A DNA stretch of 64,000 bases from CBDDFV01 sp965227335 (lineage in GTDB: Bacteria; Planctomycetota; Phycisphaerae; Phycisphaerales; SM1A02). Under the pieces are notes generated by a model. The model was not told the origin of the DNA, ran no database searches, and saw only the letters and a list, made by a program, of their open reading frames with translations. The stretch's first letter is position 1; every line of letters begins with the position of its first letter. The stretch covers positions 310,001-374,000 of the forward strand of contig CBDDFV010000012.1 in the NCBI GenBank assembly GCA_965227335.1, read 5' to 3'. Below, piece after piece: positions 51,037 to 60,524 of this stretch. Both the position numbers and the translations under genes were made by a program.

Positions 51037-52305
51037 TCAGAGCGCCCGGGGGGTCGGCGCGGCGACATTGGCCAGCAACAGACCCGCGACGATCGAGACG
51101 CCGACCATCGCCATCAGGAACGCGGCCTCCACGCCGACAAGGACGTCGTGATCGAGGAGCGACGCCACGCTGCGAAATCCGATGGAGCCGGGGACGAGGA
51201 GGATGATGCCGGGCAACGTCGTCAGCGCCGCGGGCAGGCCCCGCAGCCGGGCGTGCAGGTTGCCCGTCACGCCGACCACGAACGCGCCTGCACACGCGCC
51301 GAGTTCGGGTCCGAGCCAGGCGGCTCCGAGTCGGGCCCCGTAGAGGCCGAGGATCGATGCGACGATGATCGCGGGCGCATCGGCCGCGCGAGCCTGGAAG
51401 AGCACGGTCAGCGCGAGTCCCATGGCGACCACGAGTGCGATCTCGACGGTCCAGTGCGCGCTGACGGACGTCATGGTTGCGTGCAGCGCATCGGCGGGCG
51501 CGAGCCAGTCGAGTTGCGAGCCGAGTCCGACGCCGAAGCCGAGCGCGAGCAGGACCATGATCGCGCCGACGAGTCGGGACGCGCCGGCGATGTAGTGGCG
51601 GGTCGCGAGTTCGCTCATGGCGAGGGTGAAGGAGAGTCCGGGGACGAGCAGGATCACGCCGCACACGGCGGCAGTGGAGGCGTTGACGGGTCCGAGCCAC
51701 CGCCCGGCGAGGATGGCGACGAGGGCGGCCACGAAGCCCGCCGCGAACTCGTACAGGCGGGCCGACTGCGGTCGTCGTTCGATCAGGAGGGCAAGGACGC
51801 CGAGGATGAGTCCGATGGCGCCGGCGGCGACCACCTCGCGCCATCCCGCCCCGAAGAAGACCGCCGCCCCCGCGCTGGCGCCGGCGAACGCGACGGTGCG
51901 GGCGGTGCGTCGGTACCGGGGCGGCGCTTCGTGGATGGCGCGGAGCTTCTCGTCGGCGTCGGCGATGGAGACGCGTCCCGACGACGCATCGTCCACCAGA
52001 TGAAAGAGGCGGACGAGCTTCTCGAGATTGATGTTCCCGGGATCGATGCGGAGCAGGTGCGTGCGTCCCACGCCGTCGATATCGAAGCTGGCGAAGAGGG
52101 ACGTCGGCGTCGAGAAGAACTGGGCGTTCTCGAGGCCCGCTCGGGCGGCGACACGGACGAGGGTCTCCTCCAGCCGGTGCGCCGGCAGGCCCCACGTGTG
52201 AAGCGCACGTCCCACGTTCAACGTGAAGCGGACGGCGTCCTCCGTCTGGGGATCGGCCGGAACGCGTCCGGCCACGGTCGGCCTGTCGAGTCGGGGCTGG
52301 ATCAT
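51037..52305 (-). CDS. ThrE-type threonine/serine exporter
   Basis: 422 residues from ATG 52305. The soluble N-terminal domain ([47 protein letters not shown]) is PF06738-like; then five spans, a hinge near [20 protein letters not shown], and a second bundle. Both ThrE halves are present in one chain. The family exports threonine and serine in Corynebacterium. No neighbour is related. Confidence 0.88.
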   Translation of the reverse strand: MIQPRLDRPTVAGRVPADPQTEDAVRFTLNVGRALHTWGLPAHRLEETLVRVAARAGLENAQFFSTPTSLFASFDIDGVGRTHLLRIDPGNINLEKLVRLFHLVDDASSGRVSIADADEKLRAIHEAPPRYRRTARTVAFAGASAGAAVFFGAGWREVVAAGAIGLILGVLALLIERRPQSARLYEFAAGFVAALVAILAGRWLGPVNASTAAVCGVILLVPGLSFTLAMSELATRHYIAGASRLVGAIMVLLALGFGVGLGSQLDWLAPADALHATMTSVSAHWTVEIALVVAMGLALTVLFQARAADAPAIIVASILGLYGARLGAAWLGPELGACAGAFVVGVTGNLHARLRGLPAALTTLPGIILLVPGSIGFRSVASLLDHDVLVGVEAAFLMAMVGVSIVAGLLLANVAAPTPRAL

Positions 52306-52536
52306 GGCGGTCAGGATTCGGCGCGGGCGGGATCCGGCTCGCGCGACGAAGGCCAAGCGTAGGCCGAGGATCGATGAAAGTCGCCGCCGCCTCGCCGGCG
52401 TTTCAGACGCATCACCCCCCTTTTTCACCCCCGGGACCGATAACAGCCCGCCGCCCGCGACGACCCCGACGATTCAGCGTCGACCGTCCGGGATTATGCT
52501 TGCGTGGGGGTGCGCGGCGCCATACAGTCGGACGCG

Positions 52537-52671
52537 ATGTCCAACCGCACCTCCAACCCGTCAATCGTCACCGCTCCCCCGAGCGGCGTGATCGTGTTGG
52601 CGGAGCGCGGCTGCCTGTGTTGTTGTTCCTGTTGTCCGGCGACGAGGGTCGCGCGGCACCGGAACGGCTGA
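52537..52671 (+). CDS. 44-residue peptide with a CLCCCSCC cluster
   Basis: ATG 52537, weak GGA upstream. The product reads SNRTSNPSIVTAPPSGVIVL then AERGCLCCCSCCPATRVARH. Six Cys in eight residues is unlike a shadow frame and recalls metal-binding peptides. The hairpin at 52720 ends the unit 49 bases later. No homologue is known to me; it may not be translated. Confidence 0.4.
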   Translation: MSNRTSNPSIVTAPPSGVIVLAERGCLCCCSCCPATRVARHRNG

Positions 52672-52933
52672 CCAGCACGCCAGGCGACGACATCGCCCGA
52701 GCATCCTGAAAGCCTCTTCCCGGCCGTTGCGACTGCAGCGGCCGGTTGTGTTTCATCTGCACTCTCTCCAAACGTTTCGCTCTGTCTCCTGTTTCATCGC
52801 CTCGTGTCTCGTTCTCTCCCGAAAGCACTCCGAAGGATCGTTCGCATCTCCTCCGCGTCGGATCGCAGCCCGACGCACGACGACTGACTCCTCTCTCTCT
52901 GCGGACGTCTCCTCACGCAACTGCTCTCGAGGC

Positions 52934-52974
52934 CCGGTCCGCTCCCTTACAGGGGCGGGCCGGCGTTCTTTTTG
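52934..52974 (+). terminator. Plus-strand rho-independent terminator
   Basis: CCGGTCCGCTCCC pairs with GGGGCGGGCCGG (two G-T pairs) around TTACA, followed by TTCTTTTT. The minus strand has no T run, so it does not serve mnmE. Confidence 0.75.
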
Positions 52975-53022
52975 GGGGGAAAGGGGAGGAGCGGGACGAT
53001 GCGGAAGAGGGCGGCGGGCGGC

Positions 53023-54414
53023 TTACTTCCCGACGCAGAAGCTCGCGAAAACGCGTCCGAGCACGTCGTCCGGCGTCATTTCGCCGGCGAGATCGGCGAG
53101 GTCGTCGAGGGCGGCCCGCATCGATGCCGCGATGAGTTCAGGCATGGTCAACGCCCGCGTGTCGCCGCTCGACGCCAGCGTGTCCGCCGCGCTACGCAGA
53201 TTCCCGAGCGCGGACCGCAGGGCCGCGTCGTGACGCGACTGCAGGCCGAGGGCGTCGGCGGAGAGACTGACGGCGCGATCGGCGAGTCGGTCGGCGATGG
53301 CGCGGCGGAGTTCGTCGAGTCCGACCCCCGTCGCCGCGCTCACGCCGACGGATCCCGCCGGACGCGTCCCGTCGCCGCGGTCGATCATGGTGCGCACATC
53401 CACGGCGGCCGGATCGACGTCGGCGGGGCCGGACATCTGGTCCGCGGGCGTGCAGTCGAGTCGGAGTTCGGCGCGTTGGAGGGCGGCGCGTCGGGCGGCC
53501 TGCATGCGTCGGTTCATGCCGCCGGGCGTGTCGTCCGCCCCCGCGAGGTCGACGAGCATCACCTCGGCGGGCCCGTCATCGGTGGGAATGACGAGCGGTT
53601 CGGCAAGGACGTCGCGGGTCGCGCCGGCGACGGGGGAGACCACGGCGCGTTCGTGTCCGAGCAGGGCGTTGAAGAGCGTCGACTTCCCCGCGTTGGGCGG
53701 ACCCGAGAGGACGACCCAGGGGATCGCGTGCAGACGCTCCATGCCGGTCGCGCGATCGAGCGTGCGTTCGAGGCGGTCGATGAGATCGGCGAGCCGGGCC
53801 GCGAGTTCGGACGCGTCGATCGGCACGACGTCTTCCTCGTCGGTGAAGTCGACGCCGGCTTCGACCAGAGCGAGCGCGCCGGCGAGGTCATCGGCGAGGG
53901 CGTGGGCGAAGTCGGCGAGGGCGCCGGTGGAAAGGAGTCGAGCGGCGCGGAGTTCGGCGTCGGAGGTCGCGCTGATCGTGGCGGCGACGCCTTCGGCTTC
54001 GGTGAGCGAGAGGCGTCCGTTGAAGTACGCACGAGCCGTGAACTCGCCCGCCTCGGCGTGACGCATGGCGACGCCCGCCGCCGACGGTTCGAGCAGACGG
54101 TCGACGACGCGGGCGATCACGCGCGGCCCGCCGGGGACGTGGAGTTCGATCGTGTCCTCGCCCGTGTAGGAGCGGGGGCCGGGGGCGATGAGGGCGAGGC
54201 AGGGGAGATCGAGATCGTCGGCGAGCCGAAGGCGGCACGCGAAGACGCCGCGCGTGAAGTCGACGAACGCGGGCGCGTGGGTCGGCGCGAGCGGCGGCCG
54301 CAGGATGTCCTGCAGATGGACGTAGGCGTCGGCGCCGGAGGCTCGCACGACGCCGCGCGTCGAGACGCCCGGTCCGGCGGCCGGGGCGACGATGACGTCG
54401 GACGCATTGATCAC
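53023..54414 (-). CDS. mnmE: tRNA modification GTPase MnmE
   Basis: 463 residues. The N-terminal folate domain includes YTGEDTIELHVPGGPRVIAR and MRHAEAGEFTARAYFNGRLS. The G domain has GPPNAGKST and a DLAGADDT switch. The chain ends with the diagnostic CVGK. The NKxD motif is not seen; TMID lies where it should be. MnmE with MnmG adds the carboxymethylaminomethyl group to U34 of tRNAs. It directly follows yidC (30 bases), the common bacterial order. Confidence 0.93.
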   Translation of the reverse strand: MINASDVIVAPAAGPGVSTRGVVRASGADAYVHLQDILRPPLAPTHAPAFVDFTRGVFACRLRLADDLDLPCLALIAPGPRSYTGEDTIELHVPGGPRVIARVVDRLLEPSAAGVAMRHAEAGEFTARAYFNGRLSLTEAEGVAATISATSDAELRAARLLSTGALADFAHALADDLAGALALVEAGVDFTDEEDVVPIDASELAARLADLIDRLERTLDRATGMERLHAIPWVVLSGPPNAGKSTLFNALLGHERAVVSPVAGATRDVLAEPLVIPTDDGPAEVMLVDLAGADDTPGGMNRRMQAARRAALQRAELRLDCTPADQMSGPADVDPAAVDVRTMIDRGDGTRPAGSVGVSAATGVGLDELRRAIADRLADRAVSLSADALGLQSRHDAALRSALGNLRSAADTLASSGDTRALTMPELIAASMRAALDDLADLAGEMTPDDVLGRVFASFCVGK

Positions 54415-54444
54415 GTCGTGGGTTCCGGCGGCTGAGGGGGGCGG

Positions 54445-56718
54445 TCAGCGTCCGCCGCCGCGCTTCTTGTACCGTTTTTGTTTCTTGTCCTTCTTGGACT
54501 TCGCGCGGTCGAGGGCGTCGGCGTAGAGGCGGGCCTGGAGGTCCTTCGGTTTCCGTTTCGGATTGGGCTGCAGGAAGGATTCCTTGCCGGGGTTCTTCTT
54601 CTTCTTCGGCGGCGCGTCGAGGTCGATCTGATCGACGTGGGCGCGGACGTAGCGGGACTCGATGATGCCGATGAGGCTGGACGTGAGGATGTAGAGGGTG
54701 AGTCCGGACGGCGCCGAGTAGAGCATGAGCGGGAACATCACCACGAAGATGACGCGCATGAGCTTCTGCTGCTGCATCTGCTCCGGCGACATGGTCGGGC
54801 TGGGCGGGGGCGACATGTACTTCTGCTGCACGTAGAAGATCGCGCCCATGAGGATCGGGAGCAGGTTGATCCCGGTGATGTTCCAGAGCAGGAAGCGTTT
54901 CGGTTCGTCGAGTTCGCCGAAGAAGTGATCGGCGGAGGAGAGGTCGGCGAGGAAGGGCCAGTCGCCGATCGTCTGGAAGATCCCCCAGAACGCCGCTTCG
55001 TGGCGGAGGTCGAACGCGAAGTAGAGCATCGCGTAGAGCGCGATCCAGATCGGCGTCTGCAGGAACATCGGCAGACAGCCGAGCATGCCGAACGGGTTGA
55101 CGCCGTGCTCGCGGTAGAGCCGCATCTGCTCGGCCTGGATCTTCTTGGGATCGTTCTTGTACCGCTGCTGGAGCTTGTCCATCTCCGGCTTGAGCTTCTG
55201 CATCTGCTTGCCGAAGCGCTGCATGGAGATCTGGGACTTCTTCGTGATCGGATGCAGGATGGTCCGCACCACGAGCACGAGGACGATGATCGCCACGCCC
55301 CAGTCGAGCGTCACGTAATGCACGAGATCGAGGAACCAGAGCAGGAACTTCGCCAGCCACTGGAACGTGCAGATCGCGCAGAACGACGACATCTGGTAGA
55401 GGATGAGCTGGCTGAAGTTGAGCGACTTCAGCGGCTCCACTTCGGTGAAGATCTCACGATCCTGCGGACCCGCGTAGACGCCGAGGTCGAGGGCGAGCAC
55501 GCCCTGCGGCGGCAACGCCTTCACCGGACTCTGCAGGAACGTCAGGACGTGCGGCGTCTTCGTGTCCGCGTCGACGACCTGTTCACGCACGGCGTCGATG
55601 GTGTCCGCGAGCGAACGATCGGTCGCGCCGTCCGGCGGATAGACCGCGAGCGCGAAGTACCGGTTCGTCGAGGCGAACCACGACAGTTCGTACTCGCCCT
55701 TCACCGCCGCCTTGCTCGGCCAGAGCGGGAGCGGCTGCCCCGTCTTCTCCGCGTTCTTCACCACCGTGCCGTGCTCGAACAGCACGTCCATGTCGGTGGA
55801 GAACACGAACGTCCGCCCCGGATCCCGGGCCGGACTCTCCAGGTACCCGAAGCGGAACCGACGACGGTCCATGTAACGCGAACGATCCTCGTCCAGATCG
55901 GCCGGGCCGTACTGCGTCCAGACCACCTCGAGCGCGGCGTCGGTCAGGTTCTCGATCCGCTGCTCCAGGCGAAGCTGGAACGTGTCCGCCTCCAGCGTGA
56001 AGCGACGCGTGATCCGCAACACCGGCTGACCCGACTCGTTGTGAATCTCGGTCACGAACGTCCCCGGGGCCGTGACCGTCCACACCTGCGGACTGAACAG
56101 CGGAATCTGCTGGCCCGCGACCACGATGTCATACGCGGCGAGGGTGGGCACGCTGAACCGACCCGCCGCCCGAGGCGACGTCAGCACGTACCGCTCCTCG
56201 TCCGGCGGCATCGGCGGCGGACTCGAGGCGCCCTCCGCCACGGCCTTCCGATGGGCGTCGGCCTGACGCGCGGCGGACGATCGGGCCCAGATGTCCGCGA
56301 ACGTGATCTTTTCAATGCCCGCCCCGGTCCGCGTGAAGACCGCCTCGAGCACCGCCTCGTCCGGATCCAGCGATCCGATGGCGCCGGGATCGCGATCGGG
56401 CGCCGCGGGCGGGGCCACGCGGAGACCGCTCAGGTCGACCGCCCCCGCGACCGGCGCGTCGGCGTCGGCGTCGGCGTCGGCGGCGGGATCGGTCGTGGGC
56501 GGCGTCTCGTCGGGCTGCGGGCCGGATTCACCCGCCGCGGGCGGCGAAGCGGGGTCGGCGGCCGTTGCGTCGTCCGGCGCGTCGATGGCCGGGGTCGCGT
56601 CGGGGGCGGCGGGATCGGGTCCGCCGCCGCCGCCGAACATGATGGGCACGATGAGGATCGCGGCGGCGATCGCGATAAGGGCGAAGGTGATGAGAGTTCG
56701 TCGGGCGCCGGGTGTCAT
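54445..56718 (-). CDS. yidC: Membrane protein insertase YidC
   Basis: 757 residues, somewhat long. N-terminal span TLITFALIAIAAAILIVPIM, then a Pro/Asp/Ala linker (residues 30-90) longer than usual, the periplasmic beta domain (about 100-440), and the YidC core: WGVAIIVLVLVVRTILHP with the conserved Arg, MQKLKPEMDKLQQRYKNDPK, NPFGMLGCLPMFLQTPIWIA, and MFPLMLYSAPSGLTLYILTS. The C-terminus is Lys-rich for ribosome contact. It inserts membrane proteins alone or with SecYEG. A Gly/Pro run lies near residue 28. Confidence 0.95.
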   Translation of the reverse strand: MTPGARRTLITFALIAIAAAILIVPIMFGGGGGPDPAAPDATPAIDAPDDATAADPASPPAAGESGPQPDETPPTTDPAADADADADAPVAGAVDLSGLRVAPPAAPDRDPGAIGSLDPDEAVLEAVFTRTGAGIEKITFADIWARSSAARQADAHRKAVAEGASSPPPMPPDEERYVLTSPRAAGRFSVPTLAAYDIVVAGQQIPLFSPQVWTVTAPGTFVTEIHNESGQPVLRITRRFTLEADTFQLRLEQRIENLTDAALEVVWTQYGPADLDEDRSRYMDRRRFRFGYLESPARDPGRTFVFSTDMDVLFEHGTVVKNAEKTGQPLPLWPSKAAVKGEYELSWFASTNRYFALAVYPPDGATDRSLADTIDAVREQVVDADTKTPHVLTFLQSPVKALPPQGVLALDLGVYAGPQDREIFTEVEPLKSLNFSQLILYQMSSFCAICTFQWLAKFLLWFLDLVHYVTLDWGVAIIVLVLVVRTILHPITKKSQISMQRFGKQMQKLKPEMDKLQQRYKNDPKKIQAEQMRLYREHGVNPFGMLGCLPMFLQTPIWIALYAMLYFAFDLRHEAAFWGIFQTIGDWPFLADLSSADHFFGELDEPKRFLLWNITGINLLPILMGAIFYVQQKYMSPPPSPTMSPEQMQQQKLMRVIFVVMFPLMLYSAPSGLTLYILTSSLIGIIESRYVRAHVDQIDLDAPPKKKKNPGKESFLQPNPKRKPKDLQARLYADALDRAKSKKDKKQKRYKKRGGGR

Positions 56719-56830
56719 GACGGACGTGTTTCTTTCATCGCCGCCGCGCTGAGCGTCGGAAGGCGGGACGCGGGATGACGGGGCCGGAGTGGAGGCGTGG
56801 CCGCGGGGGGGGATGAGGCGGGCCGCTGGT

Positions 56831-57586
56831 TCAGCGTCCTTCGAAGAGTCGCTCGCCCAGCCAGTCGCTCAGTTCGGGGACGGCCCGGATCTTCTTCGCC
56901 GTCGCCTCCACATCATATTCGAGCCGGTGGAACTCGACGGCGTCTTCGCCGAGTACGGCGTAGCTGGCTCGCGGGTCGAGGTCGCGGGGCTGTCCGACGG
57001 AGCCGGGATTGATGATGGCTTTTTCGCCGTTGGTGTATTTGTAGAGGAAGCCGAGATCGCCGGGCGGGTAGAAGTCCGGTTCATCGGTGAACACGCCGGG
57101 GACGTGGGTGTGTCCGACGAGGCACGCGGTGTCGATGCGTCGGAAGACTTCCTGCATCTTCACCGGCGAGTTGATCCCGTCTTCGGGGAAGAGGTATTCG
57201 TTGATCGGCGCGCGGGGGGAGCCGTGCACGCAGAGGAAGCGTCCATCCTTGACGCGGACGCGGAGTTGGCCGAGGAAGGTCCACCGCTTCTTGGCGAGGG
57301 ACGGATCGGATTCCTTCTCGAACTGGACGCGGGTCCAGTGCGCCGCCTGTTCCGCCACGAGGTTGAAGTTCGTGGGTTCGTAGAGGACGCCGAAGTCGTG
57401 GTTGCCCATGAGGGCCCAGTCGCACCGTTCCGCGACGAGGTCGACGCACTCCACGGGGTTGGGGCCGTACCCGATGATGTCGCCGAGGCAGATGATGCGT
57501 TCCACCGACTGTTCATCGATGTGCGCAAGGACGGCCTGCAGGGCTTCGAGATTGCCGTGGATGTCGCTGATGACCGCCGTCCGCAC
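56831..57586 (-). CDS. Metallophosphoesterase (YfcE/MPP-like)
   Basis: 251 residues. All motifs are present: SDIHGNLEAL, GDIIGYGPNPVE, GNHD, and GHTHVPGVF. Insertion DGRFLCVHGSPRAPINEYLF is the usual loop of the family. Calcineurin-like phosphodiesterase of unknown substrate, cytoplasmic. It lies alone between yidC and a phosphatase gene. Confidence 0.92.
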   Translation of the reverse strand: MRTAVISDIHGNLEALQAVLAHIDEQSVERIICLGDIIGYGPNPVECVDLVAERCDWALMGNHDFGVLYEPTNFNLVAEQAAHWTRVQFEKESDPSLAKKRWTFLGQLRVRVKDGRFLCVHGSPRAPINEYLFPEDGINSPVKMQEVFRRIDTACLVGHTHVPGVFTDEPDFYPPGDLGFLYKYTNGEKAIINPGSVGQPRDLDPRASYAVLGEDAVEFHRLEYDVEATAKKIRAVPELSDWLGERLFEGR

Positions 57587-57739
57587 GGGGGGCCTCCAAA
57601 AGGGAAGTCGCCGATGCTAGAGGGTCGCTCCGGGCCCGTCAACGCACCGCGAGGACCCGCGAGGGGCCCGCATCGGCCGGGGTCGCATCGACGTCCGGGC
57701 CGACCCTTCTCATTGGGCGGAAAGCGGCCCCGGTTTCCC

Positions 57740-59161
57740 TCAGCGGTCTTCCGGAAGGATCTGCATGGCGAGGATGGTGCGGTCATCGGCCGGACGCGCG
57801 CCCGCCTCGTGATCCGCCAGCGCGCTCAGGATCGAATGAATCACGCAGTGCGACTCCCCGGAGCACGCCTCCAGGGCGTGATCGATCCCCTCCATGCCGA
57901 ACATCTTCCGCGTCGGGTTCATCGATTCCGTCACGCCGTCGGTGTACAGCACCAGGGTGGTGTCCGGCTCGAGGGTGACCTCGGCCTCCTCGAACTCAAC
58001 CCCGTCGACGATCCCGAGCGGGAGCGAACCCACCGCGTCGAGCAGCTTGAGCGGACCCGTCTCGCCGACGTGCTTGATGATCGGCGGGTTGTGACCCGCG
58101 GACGAGTACTGGAGCCGACGCGTCTTCGGATCGTAGATGGCGAAGAACGCGGTCACGAAGGAGCTTTCGATCCGCTTCTGCACGAGGTGCGCGTTTGCGT
58201 GCGCCAGCAACTCAGCCGGGCCCTCCGGCGGATGGGGGTACGCGTGGATGATCGCGTGCAGGATGGCGGAGACGACCGCCGCGGCGGGTCCGTGTCCGGA
58301 CGCGTCCGCGATCAGGATCCCCCACGGTCCGTCCGGGCTCGGATTGAGTTCGGTCGGACTGGCCCGCAGGGGACGCATGACGTAGAGGTCGCCGCCCGCG
58401 CGATCGAACGTCTCGTAGCTCGCCGCGATGGAGACCCCGGGAATCTCGGGCAGTTGGTCCGGCAGCAGGGCGCGCTGGATACCGGCGATCCGCTCGACCT
58501 CCCGCGCCGCCGCGTCGTTCGCTTCGCGCAATCGCTGGGCCATGAGCGTGCGTTTCACCGTTCCGCCGACGAGGTTCGCCCGCAGGATCTGATCCTCCAT
58601 CTGCTCTTCGGTGAACCCCTCCGGGTCCTCCGACAACAGCACCGCCCAGTTGGTGATCTCGCCTTCATCGAACAGCGGGATGGCGAGCAGGGAGTGATAG
58701 GCCTGGAGAAAGTCGCCGAGCACCGGATCGTCCTGCACGTCGAGGTGGTGGATCAGCTCGGGATACGCCGACTGGATGACGCCGGCGAGGAATCCGTTGT
58801 CGTGGATTTCGATCGACTGGTACGTCGACCACGGGTCCGCCGTCTGCATCACGCCGTACTCCTCGGCGTGGATCAGACGCGTGATGCGATACTGGCCTCG
58901 CGTCAGACCGCGGACGGACAGCGAGATGTACCCGCGCGGCCCGGAGAGATCCCGCACGCCCTTGGAGAAGACGGACAGGACTTCCTGCGGCGTCGACGCG
59001 CGGCTGAGCGCCCCGACCAACTCCATCGCCACCGGAATCCGCGGATTGCGCGTCGTGTCGATGCAGCGCATGCCGAGACGCGCGGGCGGCGGAGCGAGCG
59101 TCTCCGGTCCGGGGGATCCGGCGGGTCCGTTCGGCGATGTTGCGGCGGGTCGGTCGGTCAT
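57740..59161 (-). CDS. PP2C-type Ser/Thr phosphatase with GAF-like sensor (RsbU/SpoIIE class)
   Basis: 473 residues from the ATG at 59161. The N-terminal half fits GAF (ELVGALSRASTPQEVLSVFS; LLAIPLFDEGEITNWAVLLS). A helix (LREANDAAAREVERIAGIQR, ALLPDQLPEIPGVSIA) leads to SpoIIE: GGDLYV, ILIADASGHGPAAAVVSAIL, LQYSSAGHNPPII, LVLYTDGVTESMNP, DDRTILAMQI. The metal Asp residues are present. It probably dephosphorylates an anti-sigma antagonist. It diverges from the deaminase gene. Confidence 0.92.
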   Translation of the reverse strand: MTDRPAATSPNGPAGSPGPETLAPPPARLGMRCIDTTRNPRIPVAMELVGALSRASTPQEVLSVFSKGVRDLSGPRGYISLSVRGLTRGQYRITRLIHAEEYGVMQTADPWSTYQSIEIHDNGFLAGVIQSAYPELIHHLDVQDDPVLGDFLQAYHSLLAIPLFDEGEITNWAVLLSEDPEGFTEEQMEDQILRANLVGGTVKRTLMAQRLREANDAAAREVERIAGIQRALLPDQLPEIPGVSIAASYETFDRAGGDLYVMRPLRASPTELNPSPDGPWGILIADASGHGPAAAVVSAILHAIIHAYPHPPEGPAELLAHANAHLVQKRIESSFVTAFFAIYDPKTRRLQYSSAGHNPPIIKHVGETGPLKLLDAVGSLPLGIVDGVEFEEAEVTLEPDTTLVLYTDGVTESMNPTRKMFGMEGIDHALEACSGESHCVIHSILSALADHEAGARPADDRTILAMQILPEDR

Positions 59162-59226
59162 GGATGATCTCGCGGAAGAAGCGTCCCGAAACGGGACGCG
59201 GACAGCACGTGCGTACGGAGCCCCCG

Positions 59227-59715
59227 ATGACGAATTCACCTGCAGACCGGGACGCCGACGCCGGCAGTCATGATAGCGCGGTCCGGACCGGACTGGAGGC
59301 GGCGATCGCCCAGGCGGAGAAGTCGTGGAACGAAGGGGGTATTCCCATCGGCGCCGCGCTTCTTGACGAATCCGGGGCGGTGGTCGCCGTCGGTCACAAC
59401 GAACGCGTCCAGTCCGGCGATCCCACCGCCCACGCCGAGATCGTCTGTCTCCGACACGCCGGACGGCGACGCGACTGGTCGCGTCTCACGCTGGTGTCGA
59501 CGCTCAGCCCGTGTCCGCTCTGCTCCGGCGCGGCGATCCTCTTCCGCATCCCCCGCATCGTGATCGGCGAACACCACACATTCATGGGGGCGGAGGACTG
59601 GATGCGGAAGGAAGGCGCGGACCTGATCATCCTGGACGACCCGCGCTGCGTCGCCCTGATGGAGCGACTGCAGCGGGAGAAGCCGGATCTGTGGGCGGAG
59701 GACATCGGCGGATAG
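59227..59715 (+). CDS. Cytosine deaminase-like enzyme
   Basis: 162 residues from ATG 59227. Zinc motifs HAEIVCLRHAG and PCPLCSGAAILFRIPRIVIG are present. The ending TFMGAEDWMRKEGADLIILD, then PDLWAEDIGG, matches the yeast FCY1-type cytosine deaminases. The first 30 residues are polar and perhaps disordered. It converts cytosine to uracil in salvage if the assignment holds. Confidence 0.9.
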   Translation: MTNSPADRDADAGSHDSAVRTGLEAAIAQAEKSWNEGGIPIGAALLDESGAVVAVGHNERVQSGDPTAHAEIVCLRHAGRRRDWSRLTLVSTLSPCPLCSGAAILFRIPRIVIGEHHTFMGAEDWMRKEGADLIILDDPRCVALMERLQREKPDLWAEDIGG

Positions 59716-59735
59716 CCGGCGAAACGGAGCGCCGG

Positions 59736-60470
59736 TCAGGCGTCGCGTGCGCCATCCCGCTTCACGCCATGCTTGCGCATGCGATGACGAAGCGTGCTGG
59801 GATGAAGGCCGAGCATGTGCGCGGCGCCGCGCGGTCCCTCCACGACGCCGCCCGCGCGACGCAACGCGCGTTCGATGTGTGCTCGCTCCATTTCGCGCAG
59901 CGTGGGCAGCCGGTCGTCGACGACCGCCGGGCGATCATCGGCGTCCGGCCGCGCGTCGATCTCGCGGCCGAAGATGAGCTCCCGGGCCGCGAAGTGCGCA
60001 CGGAGGGCGGGCTCGAGAACGTCGCGGATGCGGAGCGCGGCGGCGAGGGCGTCGTGGGCGAAGGCGCCGGACTCGCGGGCGAGCATGAACACCACGCCCC
60101 GCCCGAACGGCCCGAGATCAATCGGCGCAATGAGGTTTGACGCGAAGTCCTCGTTCTCAAGGTAGGCGAAGGTGCGCTCGTAGCGTTTCATGTCGTCGGG
60201 TTCGTGTCCGACGATGGGGCGGTTGTGTTCGCGCACCCACCCGCCGGCCGCATCCTTCCAGTCGAAGGTGTAGCCGGTGTCGAGTTCGCGCCCGTGGCGA
60301 TCCCAGAGTCCGTGGACGCGGCAGGCGTCGCGGGCGGGGGTGTCGGCGGCGACGCCGATGCGGTCGGCGGGCAGGACATCCGACGCAACCGCGGCGACAG
60401 ACGCCAGGATCGTCTGCGGATCGAGCGCGGCGCAGAGCTGATCTTCGTCGGGGGTCGTGGGCGGCGTCAT
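59736..60470 (-). CDS. GAF-domain regulator with Fis-type helix-turn-helix
   Basis: 244 residues from ATG 60470. A GAF-like domain covers about 15-160 (TILASVAAVASDVLPADRIG; FASNLIAPIDLGPFGRGVVF). The end is a Fis-type HTH: MERAHIERALRRAGGVVEGP, GAAHMLGLHPSTLRHRMRKH. It looks like a NorR-type activator without the AAA+ domain, so it cannot drive sigma54 alone. Signal and targets unknown. Confidence 0.85.
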   Translation of the reverse strand: MTPPTTPDEDQLCAALDPQTILASVAAVASDVLPADRIGVAADTPARDACRVHGLWDRHGRELDTGYTFDWKDAAGGWVREHNRPIVGHEPDDMKRYERTFAYLENEDFASNLIAPIDLGPFGRGVVFMLARESGAFAHDALAAALRIRDVLEPALRAHFAARELIFGREIDARPDADDRPAVVDDRLPTLREMERAHIERALRRAGGVVEGPRGAAHMLGLHPSTLRHRMRKHGVKRDGARDA

Positions 60471-60524
60471 CGGCGGGTTCCCTCGGTCGACGCCCAGCGG
60501 CGTCTGTTGCAACGGAATTTCAAC

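Larger units (their letters stand above)
52306..53022. other. 717-base region with a small Cys-rich frame and two plus-strand hairpins
   Basis: The flanking genes both read leftward, yet this region has a 44-codon plus frame (52537) and a plus-strand terminator (52934). A further GC hairpin CCGGCCG...CGGCCGG lies at 52720-52745, followed by TTGTGTTT. The 52750-52930 part is pyrimidine-rich with no frame. A small transcript on the plus strand is the simplest reading. Confidence 0.5.

Noticed and set aside
52972..54435. 487-codon plus-strand frame opposite mnmE
   Set aside because: Gly/Glu/Arg repeats typical of antisense high-GC frames; mnmE is certain on the other strand.
54478..56778. 766-codon plus-strand frame opposite yidC
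   Set aside because: Arg/Glu/His-rich with no motif; the minus strand encodes a textbook YidC.
56789..59167. 792-codon plus-strand frame
   Set aside because: It spans two unrelated minus-strand genes with full catalytic motifs (metallophosphoesterase and SpoIIE phosphatase), so it is a GC-driven shadow.
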